A DNA stretch of 21,184 bases from JAYFRE01 sp034926235 (GCA_034926235.1 JAYFRE010000077.1:1-21184); one strand, 5' to 3'. Positions 1 through 6,673 are shown, numbered from the stretch's first letter. The notes: generated by a model not told the origin, from the letters alone. Numbers and translations are program-made.

Positions 1-702
1 CTGGACGCGACCGGCTGGTCGCCGCCCGAATGGGCCCGCCGCGCCGGCGGCATGGCGCCGACGACGATCACCCGTCTGCTCCGCGACCCTCAGATGGCAT
101 CCGCGCCGCGCACCGACACGCTGGCCAAGCTGATTCGCGCCGTCCCCGACGATCTCGCCATCCCGCCGCCCAATCTGGACGGTGCGCCGGCATACGGCCT
201 GTCGGACGCCCATTCGCGCCCGCCGAACATCCCCGCCGGGCTAGAGGGCGCGACCATCCCCGAGGTCGATGTCCGGGGCGGCATGGGCGGCGGCGGCGTC
301 TATGCGAGTGAATACAACCGTACCGACGAATTCGGCAACACGGTCGCTGCGGACAATATCAAGGCGGTCTGGGCCTTTCCCACATCCTATATCCACGATG
401 AATTGCGCATTCACCCCGCCAACACCTGGCTGATGGAGGTCAGGGGCGACAGCATGAGCCCGACGCTTGAATCCGGGGACCGGGTGATGGTGGACACCCG
501 CGACACGTTGCCTTCGCCCGGCGGAGTATTCGCGCTGTTCGACGGTCTGGGCGTGGTGGTCAAAAGGCTGCATTACGTCACCAATTCGGACCCGGCGATG
601 GTGCGCGTGATCTCGGACAATCCCCGTCATGGCGAAGAACGGCACCCGCTCGACGATATCCGCATCATCGGCCGCGTCATCTGGTTCGGCCGCAAGCTCT
701 AG
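1..702 (+). CDS. S24/LexA-like phage-type repressor, 5' end cut by the window
   Basis: The reading frame is open from the first base, so the true start lies upstream. An internal ATG at 52 would cut through the DNA-binding domain. The first 45 or so residues look like an XRE-type helix-turn-helix (GWSPPEWARRAGG, then TTITRLLRDP). The C-terminal half is an S24 peptidase fold: GDSMSPTLESGDRVMVD carries the nucleophilic Ser (codon 451-453), and VVVKRL carries the general-base Lys 37 residues later, the same spacing as Ser119-Lys156 of LexA. By family knowledge it should be a CI/LexA-type transcriptional repressor. No clear Ala-Gly or Cys-Gly self-cleavage site is seen about 35 residues before the Ser, so autocleavage is uncertain. 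It converges on the nuclease gene at 842-1279. The operator-like repeats near 1340-1418 are possible targets (inference). Confidence 0.88.
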   Translation: MDATGWSPPEWARRAGGMAPTTITRLLRDPQMASAPRTDTLAKLIRAVPDDLAIPPPNLDGAPAYGLSDAHSRPPNIPAGLEGATIPEVDVRGGMGGGGVYASEYNRTDEFGNTVAADNIKAVWAFPTSYIHDELRIHPANTWLMEVRGDSMSPTLESGDRVMVDTRDTLPSPGGVFALFDGLGVVVKRLHYVTNSDPAMVRVISDNPRHGEERHPLDDIRIIGRVIWFGRKL

Positions 703-841
703 CCGGGCGCACGAAAACCCGAAGCGCAAACGCCCTTCGGAAAAGACCAACACCGCCTGTTTTGGAAACTATCGCCACCAAATGAAACCGGAGGGCTGAC
801 ACCCCAATCCTCCGGGCGGATTCGGGCAGCGCCCCCGGCGG

Positions 842-1279
842 TCAGGGGCACCAGGATTTCTTGCGCCCACCGTCATAGGCGATTGCATATCCGGCCTCCA
901 ACAGCAGATCGGACAGATCGCGCCCGTCAGCCAGCGTGACCGACGCCACCACCCGCTGGCCGTATTTATCCGGCCGGATACCACTCAACCTCACGACCGA
1001 TCCGACGGGCAACGCGGCGCGAACGGCGGCCCCGGCCTGCTCGGCCAGGGCCGATTCCGCCGGACATCCGGCGCGCCCGCCCCGCTCCGGCGTGTCCACG
1101 CCACCCAGCCGCACCCGGGTCGTGACCATCACCCCCAGCCATGGATGCGCCGTCACCAGCAGGGTGTCCCCGTCGATGACCCGGACGATTTCGGCCATCA
1201 CCGGGCCCGGCAGAATCTCGCCCGCCCAGGCTGCCTTGCCCAGAGCCAGGACCAAAATCCCAGCCGCCACCTTCCGCAT
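842..1279 (-). CDS. Secreted thermonuclease-like (staphylococcal nuclease homologue) protein
   Basis: The 145-residue product starts with a signal peptide (MRKVAAGILVLALGKAAWA, cleavage likely before Gly20), so it should act outside the cytoplasm. The body is a staphylococcal-nuclease (SNase, OB-fold) domain. VIDGDT supplies the metal-binding Asp residues (36, 38), and RVRLGGVDTPE gives Arg57, Asp62 and Glu65 with the spacing of Arg35, Asp40 and Glu43 of SNase. DKYGQRVVA near 104-111 corresponds to the DKYGR region, with the arginine one position later. The family is a Ca-dependent DNA/RNA endonuclease. The ATG at 1279 is preferred over an in-frame TTG at 1291 because GGAGG lies 5 bases before it. 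The gene diverges from the small unknown genes starting at 1455. A possible -10 TATACT (1344-1339, minus) lies inside an inverted repeat. Confidence 0.85.
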   Translation of the reverse strand: MRKVAAGILVLALGKAAWAGEILPGPVMAEIVRVIDGDTLLVTAHPWLGVMVTTRVRLGGVDTPERGGRAGCPAESALAEQAGAAVRAALPVGSVVRLSGIRPDKYGQRVVASVTLADGRDLSDLLLEAGYAIAYDGGRKKSWCP

Positions 1280-1339
1280 CCCGGCCTCCAAATAGGAACG
1301 TTAGGCGAACATCGTACGGGTTTCGCGCCCAGAGCACAA

Positions 1340-1368
1340 GTATAAGTGGCGTCTGTCGCAACTTATAC
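1340..1368. repeat. Inverted repeat GTATAAGT-N13-ACTTATAC, operator-like
   Basis: Perfect 8-base arms (1340-1347 and 1361-1368) around 13 bases, in the intergenic region between the nuclease (minus) and the small genes (plus). The left arm overlaps a possible minus-strand -10 hexamer TATACT for the nuclease gene. Symmetric arms at about two-turn spacing suit a dimeric repressor, but binding is inference. Confidence 0.5.
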
Positions 1369-1379
1369 CCGGACAACTC

Positions 1380-1418
1380 AATGCATATTTGCATTGATAT
1401 CGAGTGCAAATATGCATT
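1380..1418. promoter_or_regulatory. Perfect 14-bp inverted repeat, likely double operator
   Basis: AATGCATATTTGCA (1380-1393) is repeated exactly in reverse complement as TGCAAATATGCATT (1405-1418) around 11 bases. Each arm region is itself a small dyad of the form ATGCA-N4-TGCAT (1381-1394; near-copy 1404-1417), so the site reads as two operator units 23 bases apart. AT-rich symmetric sites like this, in a divergent intergenic region near an S24 repressor gene, are typical of phage-type repressor operators. A cruciform or hairpin role is less likely because no gene ends here. Confidence 0.6.
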
Positions 1419-1454
1419 ACATTGCACGCATCACCTCCCCCGCCGGAGCCGGAC

Positions 1455-1694
1455 ATGACCGCTCTCGACCGCTGCGCCGCCGCCATCACGGCGATGGCCG
1501 CCTTCCACCGCGACAACCAGCCCGCGATCGACGCGCTGGGCCGCGAGGCGCGGCGGCGTGAACAGGCGGGCGAGCTCCGCAGCGCGGTCATGCCCGCCTA
1601 TGCCCGCGCGCTGGCCACCCTTTACAGCGCCAATGACAGGAAACCACCCGCATGGACACAGCCCTATCTCACCCCGCCGCCGCACGGGTCCTGA
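1455..1694 (+). CDS. Small hypothetical protein, 79 residues
   Basis: Not recognised. The start ATG is chosen because GGAG lies 8 bases upstream. A longer frame opening with a GTG inside the inverted repeat at 1404 is not supported by a ribosome site. The product is soluble, rich in Ala and Arg and largely helical (alternating charged and hydrophobic residues from residue 3 to 62), with a proline-rich tail (PPAWTQPYLTPPP). It has no signal peptide and no metal-binding motif. It is the first gene after the operator-like repeats at 1340-1418, and its end overlaps the next gene by 43 bases. It resembles the small unnamed genes of prophage and island regions, but no function can be given. Confidence 0.55.
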   Translation: MTALDRCAAAITAMAAFHRDNQPAIDALGREARRREQAGELRSAVMPAYARALATLYSANDRKPPAWTQPYLTPPPHGS

Positions 1695-1906
1695 CCCGAT
1701 CGATTCAAACCGCCTGCACCATCGCTGGCGAAGATACGGAATCGACGCCCTTGCGCCTGATCCTGGATGATGACGCCGTCACCCTGGATGCCGGTCCGCA
1801 AGGCGGCCGAATCAGCCTCGACCTCGCGCAATGGCTGGCGGTCCTGGCCGAATGGCGCACCCATGCCGCCCGGCGCAACGCACCCCCGCCGCCCGCCCAA
1901 GAATAA
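1652..1906 (+). CDS. Small hypothetical protein, 84 residues
   Basis: Not recognised. The frame overlaps the end of the upstream small gene by 43 bases in a different phase, and AGGAA sits about 9 bases before the ATG, so translation may be coupled. The middle (LRLILDDDAVTLDAG, then ISLDLAQWLAVLAEW) looks like a genuine folded domain with beta strands followed by an amphipathic helix. The tail is Arg- and Pro-rich. No signal peptide or membrane segment is present. Together with the upstream gene it probably forms a short operon under the divergent regulatory region at 1340-1418 (inference). Confidence 0.55.
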   Translation: MDTALSHPAAARVLTRSIQTACTIAGEDTESTPLRLILDDDAVTLDAGPQGGRISLDLAQWLAVLAEWRTHAARRNAPPPPAQE

Positions 1907-2006
1907 AGAGCCCGCCCGCCATCTTCCCCGTCCTCAGCAAGCCTGAGCGCTCGACCACGCCACCCATGCCATCCTCACTCCCGCAATGACTGCCGGGGAG
2001 GAAGAC

Positions 2007-2571
2007 ATGCGGTGGATCGCAATGGCGGCGGTGGCATTGATGCTGACCGCCGCGTCTCCGGCCCACGCCTGGTGATTGGAAACCTTGCCTGGGGATGAAC
2101 AATGGCCGGAAATCCCCGACCGGGCCGGCATGACCGCCTTCTTCGGGAAATGGATGCCCAACTGTTATGGCCAGGTGATTGAAGGTGATGGCAACATGAC
2201 CATCCATGACGACGGCCGGATCACCTTTGCCCGGAATAAGAAGGAGGTCTTGCACTATCGAATAATCGAAACCACGCCCCATTATGTCGTGACGCTGGTT
2301 CATTCAAAAAGTTACGGGGTCCATTTCTGGCTCTTCCGGCCGGTCGGCAAGCTTTCCCAGTCTGACGGCCTGCCCGAAATGAAAAGAATGGGCACCAATG
2401 AATGCTACCTTTTCGGCGACCACGGCCGCAGAGCGTTGAAGGCCAACGATGCGGAACTGGCCGAAATCTGGAAAGGTGACTTCCTCTGCCACCCCAGCCG
2501 GACGGAAAAAAGTGAATCCCATCCTTTTTTTGGGTGGCGCTTGGAGTCGAGATTGCGAGTTCAGCCGCTAA
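2007..2571 (+). pseudogene. Decayed copy of the 4-Cys exported protein family
   Basis: The gene starts well (GGGGAGGAAGAC before ATG 2007) with a signal peptide MRWIAMAAVALMLTAASPAHAW almost the same as that of the intact copy at 3557. Codon 23 is TGA (2073-2075), where the intact copies have TCG (Ser). The rest continues in frame and is clearly homologous (PGDEQWPEIPDRAGMTAF, then NMTIHDDGRITF). At a run of seven T (2525-2531) the frame then slips. Removing one T restores an ending homologous to the intact copies and a stop at 2569-2571. All four family cysteines are still encoded, the last only in the corrected frame. The two independent lesions make a pseudogene most likely. An unprocessed fragment from an internal TTG at 2076 would lack a signal peptide. 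Confidence 0.8.
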
Positions 2572-2615
2572 TACTCGCCCGCCTCATCGCTTGAACCAGA
2601 ACCGCAAAGGCAGGA

Positions 2616-2635
2616 GCCGGCGAAATGACGCCGGC
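2616..2635. terminator. Short GC hairpin between convergent genes
   Basis: GCCGGCG-AAATGA-CGCCGGC forms a 7-bp stem with a 6-base loop between the end of the decayed gene (plus) and the end of the muramidase gene (minus). A good T tract is missing on both strands, so it is at best a weak terminator. Confidence 0.3.
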
Positions 2636-2647
2636 CCCGTTCACCGT

Positions 2648-3520
2648 TCACTCCTGCTTAGAGTACATGGTGGGATAAAACTTGCGCATCCGCAGATCCT
2701 GCCGTTCCTCCTCGCTTAAAAGAAACGCTTTGAACGCCTCGTCCGCCCCGCCCCCGGTCAGCAAGGTGCTACCCGTGCCGCCCTTCCCCGCAGGCGATTG
2801 CGATTCCGGTCTTTTTTGCGAAAGGTAGACTTTATAATTATCTTTAAGCCGCGGATGATTGCGGTATTTGTTAGCGATGGCGTAATAGGCATCGAAGCTT
2901 TCGGGGTCGATCCCTGACATCGCCGCATAGTTACGGCGCAGACGGTCGAAATCACGATATTGAAAACCCGTCTCCTTGGGCTTGCCAGTCTTTGGATCCG
3001 TCTTCGTGATCTCGCCATTATGGAAATCCGCCTGCTTGGCCATCTCCTGGGCGTCGCCACGTTTCGCCGCCTCCTTGAGTTTAGGGAACTTTCCCAGACT
3101 GCCATTGGCGTAATGGATATCGATCAGCGCGGTTCTCTGCCCATCGGTCAGCCGGCCCCAGGCTTCCGGACCGATATCCACCTTAATTTTTTCAATCCGA
3201 TTCAAGATTTCAGCATCGATAAGGCGGATATTTTCTTCTTCCGGCAGGAAGAATTTACTCGCACCATCTTCCAGTTCTTTTTGTGACAAGGATTTTGCCT
3301 GCTTGAAACCGGCCTTCTTTTCCGCCTCGGTGGCTAAACGCCGTTTTCCTGTCACCGGATCATCGATCTGAAGCTGCTTGGCGACAAAGGACGCCTCGTC
3401 ATCAACCTGCAAACCGGAGCCAATGGTCAGCTTGCCCTTAGTGTCCTTATAAGGCTGAGGTCGGACACCTTCGTTTTTCTTGATATGCTCACGCGTAAGC
3501 TGCATTGCCGTATCGTCCAT
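2648..3520 (-). CDS. T4-lysozyme-type (GH24) muramidase
   Basis: The 290-residue product opens with a GH24 lysozyme domain. In IKKNEGVRPQPYKDTKGKLT, Glu17, Asp26 and Thr32 have exactly the spacing of the catalytic Glu11-Asp20-Thr26 triad of T4 lysozyme, followed by IGSG. A segment at about residues 130-160 (ALIDIHYANGSLGKFPKLKE) fits the C-terminal lobe. GH24 enzymes cut the MurNAc-GlcNAc bond of peptidoglycan. The C-terminal part (about 195-290) is charged, ends in EEERQDLRMRKFYPTMY and is not recognised. There is no signal peptide, so export would need a holin or a secretion apparatus, neither seen here. The start is supported by AGGAGA just upstream. Base composition is visibly poorer in GC than in its neighbours, suggesting recent transfer. 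Its start is only 36 bases from the divergent exported-protein gene at 3557. Confidence 0.85.
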   Translation of the reverse strand: MDDTAMQLTREHIKKNEGVRPQPYKDTKGKLTIGSGLQVDDEASFVAKQLQIDDPVTGKRRLATEAEKKAGFKQAKSLSQKELEDGASKFFLPEEENIRLIDAEILNRIEKIKVDIGPEAWGRLTDGQRTALIDIHYANGSLGKFPKLKEAAKRGDAQEMAKQADFHNGEITKTDPKTGKPKETGFQYRDFDRLRRNYAAMSGIDPESFDAYYAIANKYRNHPRLKDNYKVYLSQKRPESQSPAGKGGTGSTLLTGGGADEAFKAFLLSEEERQDLRMRKFYPTMYSKQE

Positions 3521-3556
3521 GATACTCTCCTGATACTAAGTGGTTAGGGGAATGAC

Positions 3557-4129
3557 ATGCGGTGGATAACAATGGCGGCGGTAGCATTGCTGCTGACCGC
3601 CGCGTCTCCGGCCTTCGCTTGGTCGACGAACACCATGCCAGGAGACAAGGATTGGCCGGAGATTCCCGACCGGGCCGGCATGACGGCCTTTCTTGGGGAC
3701 TGGATACCCGGCTGCAATAATGGGGCGTATCAACAGGCCGGAAACATGACCATCCATGACGACGGCCGGATCACCTTCGCCGAAGACAAGAAATGGGGCC
3801 TGTCCTATCGGGTGATCGAGACCACACCCTATTATGTCGTGACTCTGGCGCGGTACCCGAAATCCTTGCCCTTTTTCTGGGTCCTACGGCCGTTGGGCGC
3901 ACTCTTTCAGCTTCGCGGCACGCCCGAGATGGTCGATATCGGCATCCATCAATGCCGCGTCTTTGCCATCGACGAAGCCCGCATAGAAAAAATGTGGACC
4001 GCCAGCGATGCGGAACTGCTCGAATTCTGGAAAACCAACAGCGCCTGCAATCCCCGCCTGACCAAGAAAAGTCCGTCCGATCCCTTTTGGGGGGAATGGT
4101 GGGGGCAAACCTGTAACTTCGGCCGATGA
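3557..4129 (+). CDS. Exported 4-cysteine protein, copy 1
   Basis: Family not recognised. The 190-residue precursor has a clear signal peptide (MRWITMAAVALLLTAASPAFA, cleavage before Trp22), giving a mature periplasmic or secreted protein of 169 residues with four cysteines (53, 133, 164, 186), enough for two disulfides. A GxW motif (FLGDWIP) followed by strand-like segments (NMTIHDDGRITF, LSYRVIETTPYYVVTLARY, FFWVLRPLG) suggests a small lipocalin-like beta barrel (inference). AGGGGA precedes the ATG. The stop codon overlaps the start of copy 2 (ATGA at 4126-4129), so the two are probably one transcript. The divergent muramidase gene begins 36 bases upstream, which makes a role as lysozyme inhibitor or immunity protein an attractive but untested idea. 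Confidence 0.78.
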   Translation: MRWITMAAVALLLTAASPAFAWSTNTMPGDKDWPEIPDRAGMTAFLGDWIPGCNNGAYQQAGNMTIHDDGRITFAEDKKWGLSYRVIETTPYYVVTLARYPKSLPFFWVLRPLGALFQLRGTPEMVDIGIHQCRVFAIDEARIEKMWTASDAELLEFWKTNSACNPRLTKKSPSDPFWGEWWGQTCNFGR

Positions 4130-4739
4130 TGCCCTTCGCCAGCCTGCGCATACCGGGCGTAATCACCGGGCTCCTCATGCTGCTGACCGCCGCGTCTCCA
4201 GCCTTCGCTTGGTCGACGAACACCATGCCAGGAGACAAGGATTGGCCGGAGATTCCCGATCGGGCCGGCATGACGGCCTTTCTTGGGGACTGGATACCCA
4301 TTTGCAATAATGGGGCGTATCAACAGGCTGGAAACATGACCATCCATGACGATGGCCGGATCACCTTCGCCGAAGACAAGAAATGGGGCCTGTCCTATCG
4401 GGTGATCGAAACCACACCCTATTATGTCGTGACTCTGGCGCGGTACCCGAAATACCCGCCCTTTTTCTGGGTCCTACGACCGTTGGGCGCACTCTTTCAG
4501 CTTCGCGGCACGCCCGAGATGCTCAAGATCGGCATCCATCAATGCCGCGTCTTTGCCATCGACGAAGCCCGCATAGAAAAAATGTGGACCGCCAGCGATG
4601 CGGAACTGCTCGAATTCTGGAAAACCAACAACGCCTGCAATCCCCGCCTGACCAAGAAAAGTCCGTCCGATCCCTTTTGGGGTCAATGGTGGGGACAGGA
4701 GTGCAACTTCGGCCGATGATGCCCTTCGCCAGTCTGCGC
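3588..4739 (+). repeat. Tandem direct duplication, 590-base period
   Basis: The segment 3588-4149 recurs at 4178-4739 with a constant offset of 590 bases and near identity, leaving a unique 28-base spacer (4150-4177). The repeat begins inside the signal-peptide codons and extends about 20 bases past the stop codon. After copy 2 the same post-stop sequence (ATGATGCCCTTCGCCAG) is present but leads into unrelated sequence, which looks like the remnant start of another unit. Confidence 0.85.
4126..4719 (+). CDS. Exported 4-cysteine protein, copy 2
   Basis: Tandem duplicate of the gene at 3557. The 169-residue mature parts differ at only 8 positions by direct comparison (for example GCNN/ICNN, KSLP/KYPP, MVDI/MLKI, NSAC/NNAC). 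All four cysteines are kept. The N-terminus is different: MMPFASLRIPGVITGLLM replaces the first half of the copy 1 signal peptide and joins it at LLTAASPAFA, but it still gives a plausible signal sequence. The start ATG overlaps the copy 1 stop, with a second ATG directly after it. No strong ribosome site is seen, so translation may depend on copy 1. The substitutions cluster at a few loops and often change charge, as expected if binding specificity has shifted (inference). Confidence 0.75.
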   Translation: MMPFASLRIPGVITGLLMLLTAASPAFAWSTNTMPGDKDWPEIPDRAGMTAFLGDWIPICNNGAYQQAGNMTIHDDGRITFAEDKKWGLSYRVIETTPYYVVTLARYPKYPPFFWVLRPLGALFQLRGTPEMLKIGIHQCRVFAIDEARIEKMWTASDAELLEFWKTNNACNPRLTKKSPSDPFWGQWWGQECNFGR

Positions 4740-4780
4740 CAGAACGAAAGGAAAAGGCCGGGCCGGCGCTGCTGTGAAGA

Positions 4781-5629
4781 TCAGTGCGGCGTCGGTTTCG
4801 GTAAACTCAGCACCAGATCGGTGACCCGGTCGTAAATGAACTGCACATCGTTGAAGCCCGGTTCCTTTTCGCGGCGGGAGGCTTCGTCCAGAATCGGTTC
4901 GATCTGGTCGAAATCCAGCGCGAACAGGTCCGGGCGGTTATCGATGAAGGGGGAGTTGAGAGTCTCGTCAAGCCGGATCACGAAATCCTCATCCATCAGA
5001 ACCAGAAAGGTCCCATCCATCAGGACATGGTTCGGACTGTAGGATATGGAGGAAAATCGTATGCGGGTCCGATACATGAGCGGGCGCCGCCCATCGGCGC
5101 AAGAAGTTCCGGTCCCTTCGAACAGCCGTTCCGACGGCAGCAGACGGACGAAAACACGCTCCGGGTAGTCGTGATCTGCTCTACTCTGACCCCAGGCATA
5201 AATCGGCACCCACATGCACTCGTCCCAATGAAACGGATAATATGGGGCGATATCTACCAGCCAAGACCCATTCGGAAAACGGGAAGTCTCCTGCTCCCAT
5301 AAACCAGGGGTCTGCCATTTATCTTCCTGCTTGTACGCTTCCTCGCGCGGCACCGAGACATCCTCGCCGGAAAAGAATGAAATCCGCCGGGCGCTCCATT
5401 TTTCCGTATCCGCGTGGCCGGACATGAAGACCTTATAGATCAGCATGTCGCCATCGCTGCGGGGGTAAAGATTCGTACTCATGAAGGTCTTGTGAATCTC
5501 ATCTCCCGGCAATTCCCGTCCCCACACATCGGGATAGGGAGGATAGAGCCGTTCCTGCGCCAGGATCGGTGATCCGATCGACATCAGCGCCGCCAGCATC
5601 GCCAAGGCCGCGAGTCTTATCCCCATCAT
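4781..5629 (-). CDS. Exported protein with PDVWGRELP motif, copy A
   Basis: Family not recognised. From the ATG at 5629 the product has 282 residues with a signal peptide (MMGIRLAALAMLAALMSIGSPILAQ). An ATG at 5659, next to the stop of the upstream gene, would add ten residues that do not belong to a signal peptide and has no ribosome site. AAGGGAAGGG lies ahead of 5629. The mature part starts with PYPDVWGRELPG and is paralogous along its length to the gene at 5662 (shared blocks: FFSG, VRLLPSE/VVRLFPSE, MYRTRIRFS/TYRTRLIFS, DGTFL, SPFID, QIEPILDEASRRE, EPGFN, QFIYDRVTDL). Two cysteines (ECMW and TSCAD) line up with two in the paralogue, suggesting a conserved disulfide. No catalytic motif is evident. 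Probably cotranscribed with the gene upstream. Confidence 0.78.
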   Translation of the reverse strand: MMGIRLAALAMLAALMSIGSPILAQERLYPPYPDVWGRELPGDEIHKTFMSTNLYPRSDGDMLIYKVFMSGHADTEKWSARRISFFSGEDVSVPREEAYKQEDKWQTPGLWEQETSRFPNGSWLVDIAPYYPFHWDECMWVPIYAWGQSRADHDYPERVFVRLLPSERLFEGTGTSCADGRRPLMYRTRIRFSSISYSPNHVLMDGTFLVLMDEDFVIRLDETLNSPFIDNRPDLFALDFDQIEPILDEASRREKEPGFNDVQFIYDRVTDLVLSLPKPTPH

Positions 5630-5661
5630 TCGATTCTTACCCTTCCCTTCAAGGGCCATGA

Positions 5662-6504
5662 TCAGCGTACCGCCGGTTTCGGCTGATCCACCGCCAGATC
5701 GGTAATGCGGTCATGGATGAATTGCAGCGGATTGAAACCCGGCTCCACCTCGCGGCGGCCGGCCTCTTCCAAGATCGGTTCGATCTGCTTCATATCCAGG
5801 ATGACGATATCCTGCCGGCGATCGATGAAGGGGGACCGAAGCCGCCGGTCGAAACGGACCACGAAATCGTAATCCAGCACGGCCAAAAATGTACCGTCCG
5901 GCAAGATGAAATTCAGATCGTTATAAAGGTTAGAAAAAATCAGGCGGGTGCGATAGGTGACCGGCTGAATCTCCGGATCGCACTGACCTCCATAACCTTG
6001 GGCGTTCATCTCGGACGGAAATAGGCGGACGACCGCATGGACCTGTTTGCTCTTTGCGGATGTCTCGCCATAGACGGAGACAGGCAGACATTTCTTCCAA
6101 TTGTCCGTCATCCACGCCGGCAACCCCCGCGTATCGAGTTCGTATCCGCCTGGAAATTTCAGCGAAATTCCTAGCCCGCGCGCGGTCTTGGCGGGCCACT
6201 TTCTTTTCTGCTGCGCCAGTTCCTCCGCCGATGACGACTCGATCTTGCCGGAGAAGAACTCCATCCGGCGCACCGTCAGCACCGCCGCCGGCCCTTCCCC
6301 GGTGGCGATGCTTTCATAAATCAGCATCTCGCCATTTTCGCCGGGGAAGACATGGACGTCCACGCCCGGATTTTCCCGCCCCGATACCGGCAATTCCCGG
6401 CCCCACACATCGGGCAAAGGCGGCGGCTTCGGCTTGGCCACGCCCGCGCCAGCCATGATCAGAAAGGCCAATCCCGCCAGCGCCGCGACCCGCATCTTGC
6501 TCAT
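5662..6504 (-). CDS. Exported protein with PDVWGRELP motif, copy B
   Basis: Paralogue of the downstream gene at 4781. The frame is open to 6657, but the start at 6504 gives a signal peptide (MSKMRVAALAGLAFLIMAGAGVA), a ribosome site (GGGGGAAGGGGAAAACCAG) and a length of 280 residues that matches copy A. The mature part opens with KPKPPPLPDVWGRELP and keeps the two cysteines (KKCLP, GGQCDP) and the C-terminal block QIEPILEEAGRREVEPGFN. The tails of both copies end in a short Pro/Lys-rich stretch. Likely periplasmic or surface protein of unknown role. A promoter candidate with a perfect TATAAT lies at 6674-6703. The two genes converge on the 4-Cys genes (stop at 4719), so the two exported families are neighbours but not cotranscribed. 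Confidence 0.78.
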   Translation of the reverse strand: MSKMRVAALAGLAFLIMAGAGVAKPKPPPLPDVWGRELPVSGRENPGVDVHVFPGENGEMLIYESIATGEGPAAVLTVRRMEFFSGKIESSSAEELAQQKRKWPAKTARGLGISLKFPGGYELDTRGLPAWMTDNWKKCLPVSVYGETSAKSKQVHAVVRLFPSEMNAQGYGGQCDPEIQPVTYRTRLIFSNLYNDLNFILPDGTFLAVLDYDFVVRFDRRLRSPFIDRRQDIVILDMKQIEPILEEAGRREVEPGFNPLQFIHDRITDLAVDQPKPAVR

Positions 6505-6673
6505 CTGGTTTTCCCCTTCCCCCGCCATGAACGGGGCCCTGCCGGCACGCGCCGAACCATGGGCGCTCCCTCGTGCCATATCCTGATGGATGCCCCGGTC
6601 CGTCTTGAGCAACAAAGCTGGAAAAGGAAGAACGGGAATCGTGAAATAAAGACGCAATACGGGCGCCGTTATT

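Noticed and set aside
788..815. Inverted repeat CCGGAGG-N14-CCTCCGG as terminator between the repressor and nuclease genes
   Set aside because: Long loop and no T tract on either strand.
2073..2075. TGA after the signal peptide read as selenocysteine or a recoded stop
   Set aside because: The intact copies have TCG (Ser) here, there is no visible selenocysteine insertion hairpin, and the same gene carries a second lesion, so simple decay is the better explanation.
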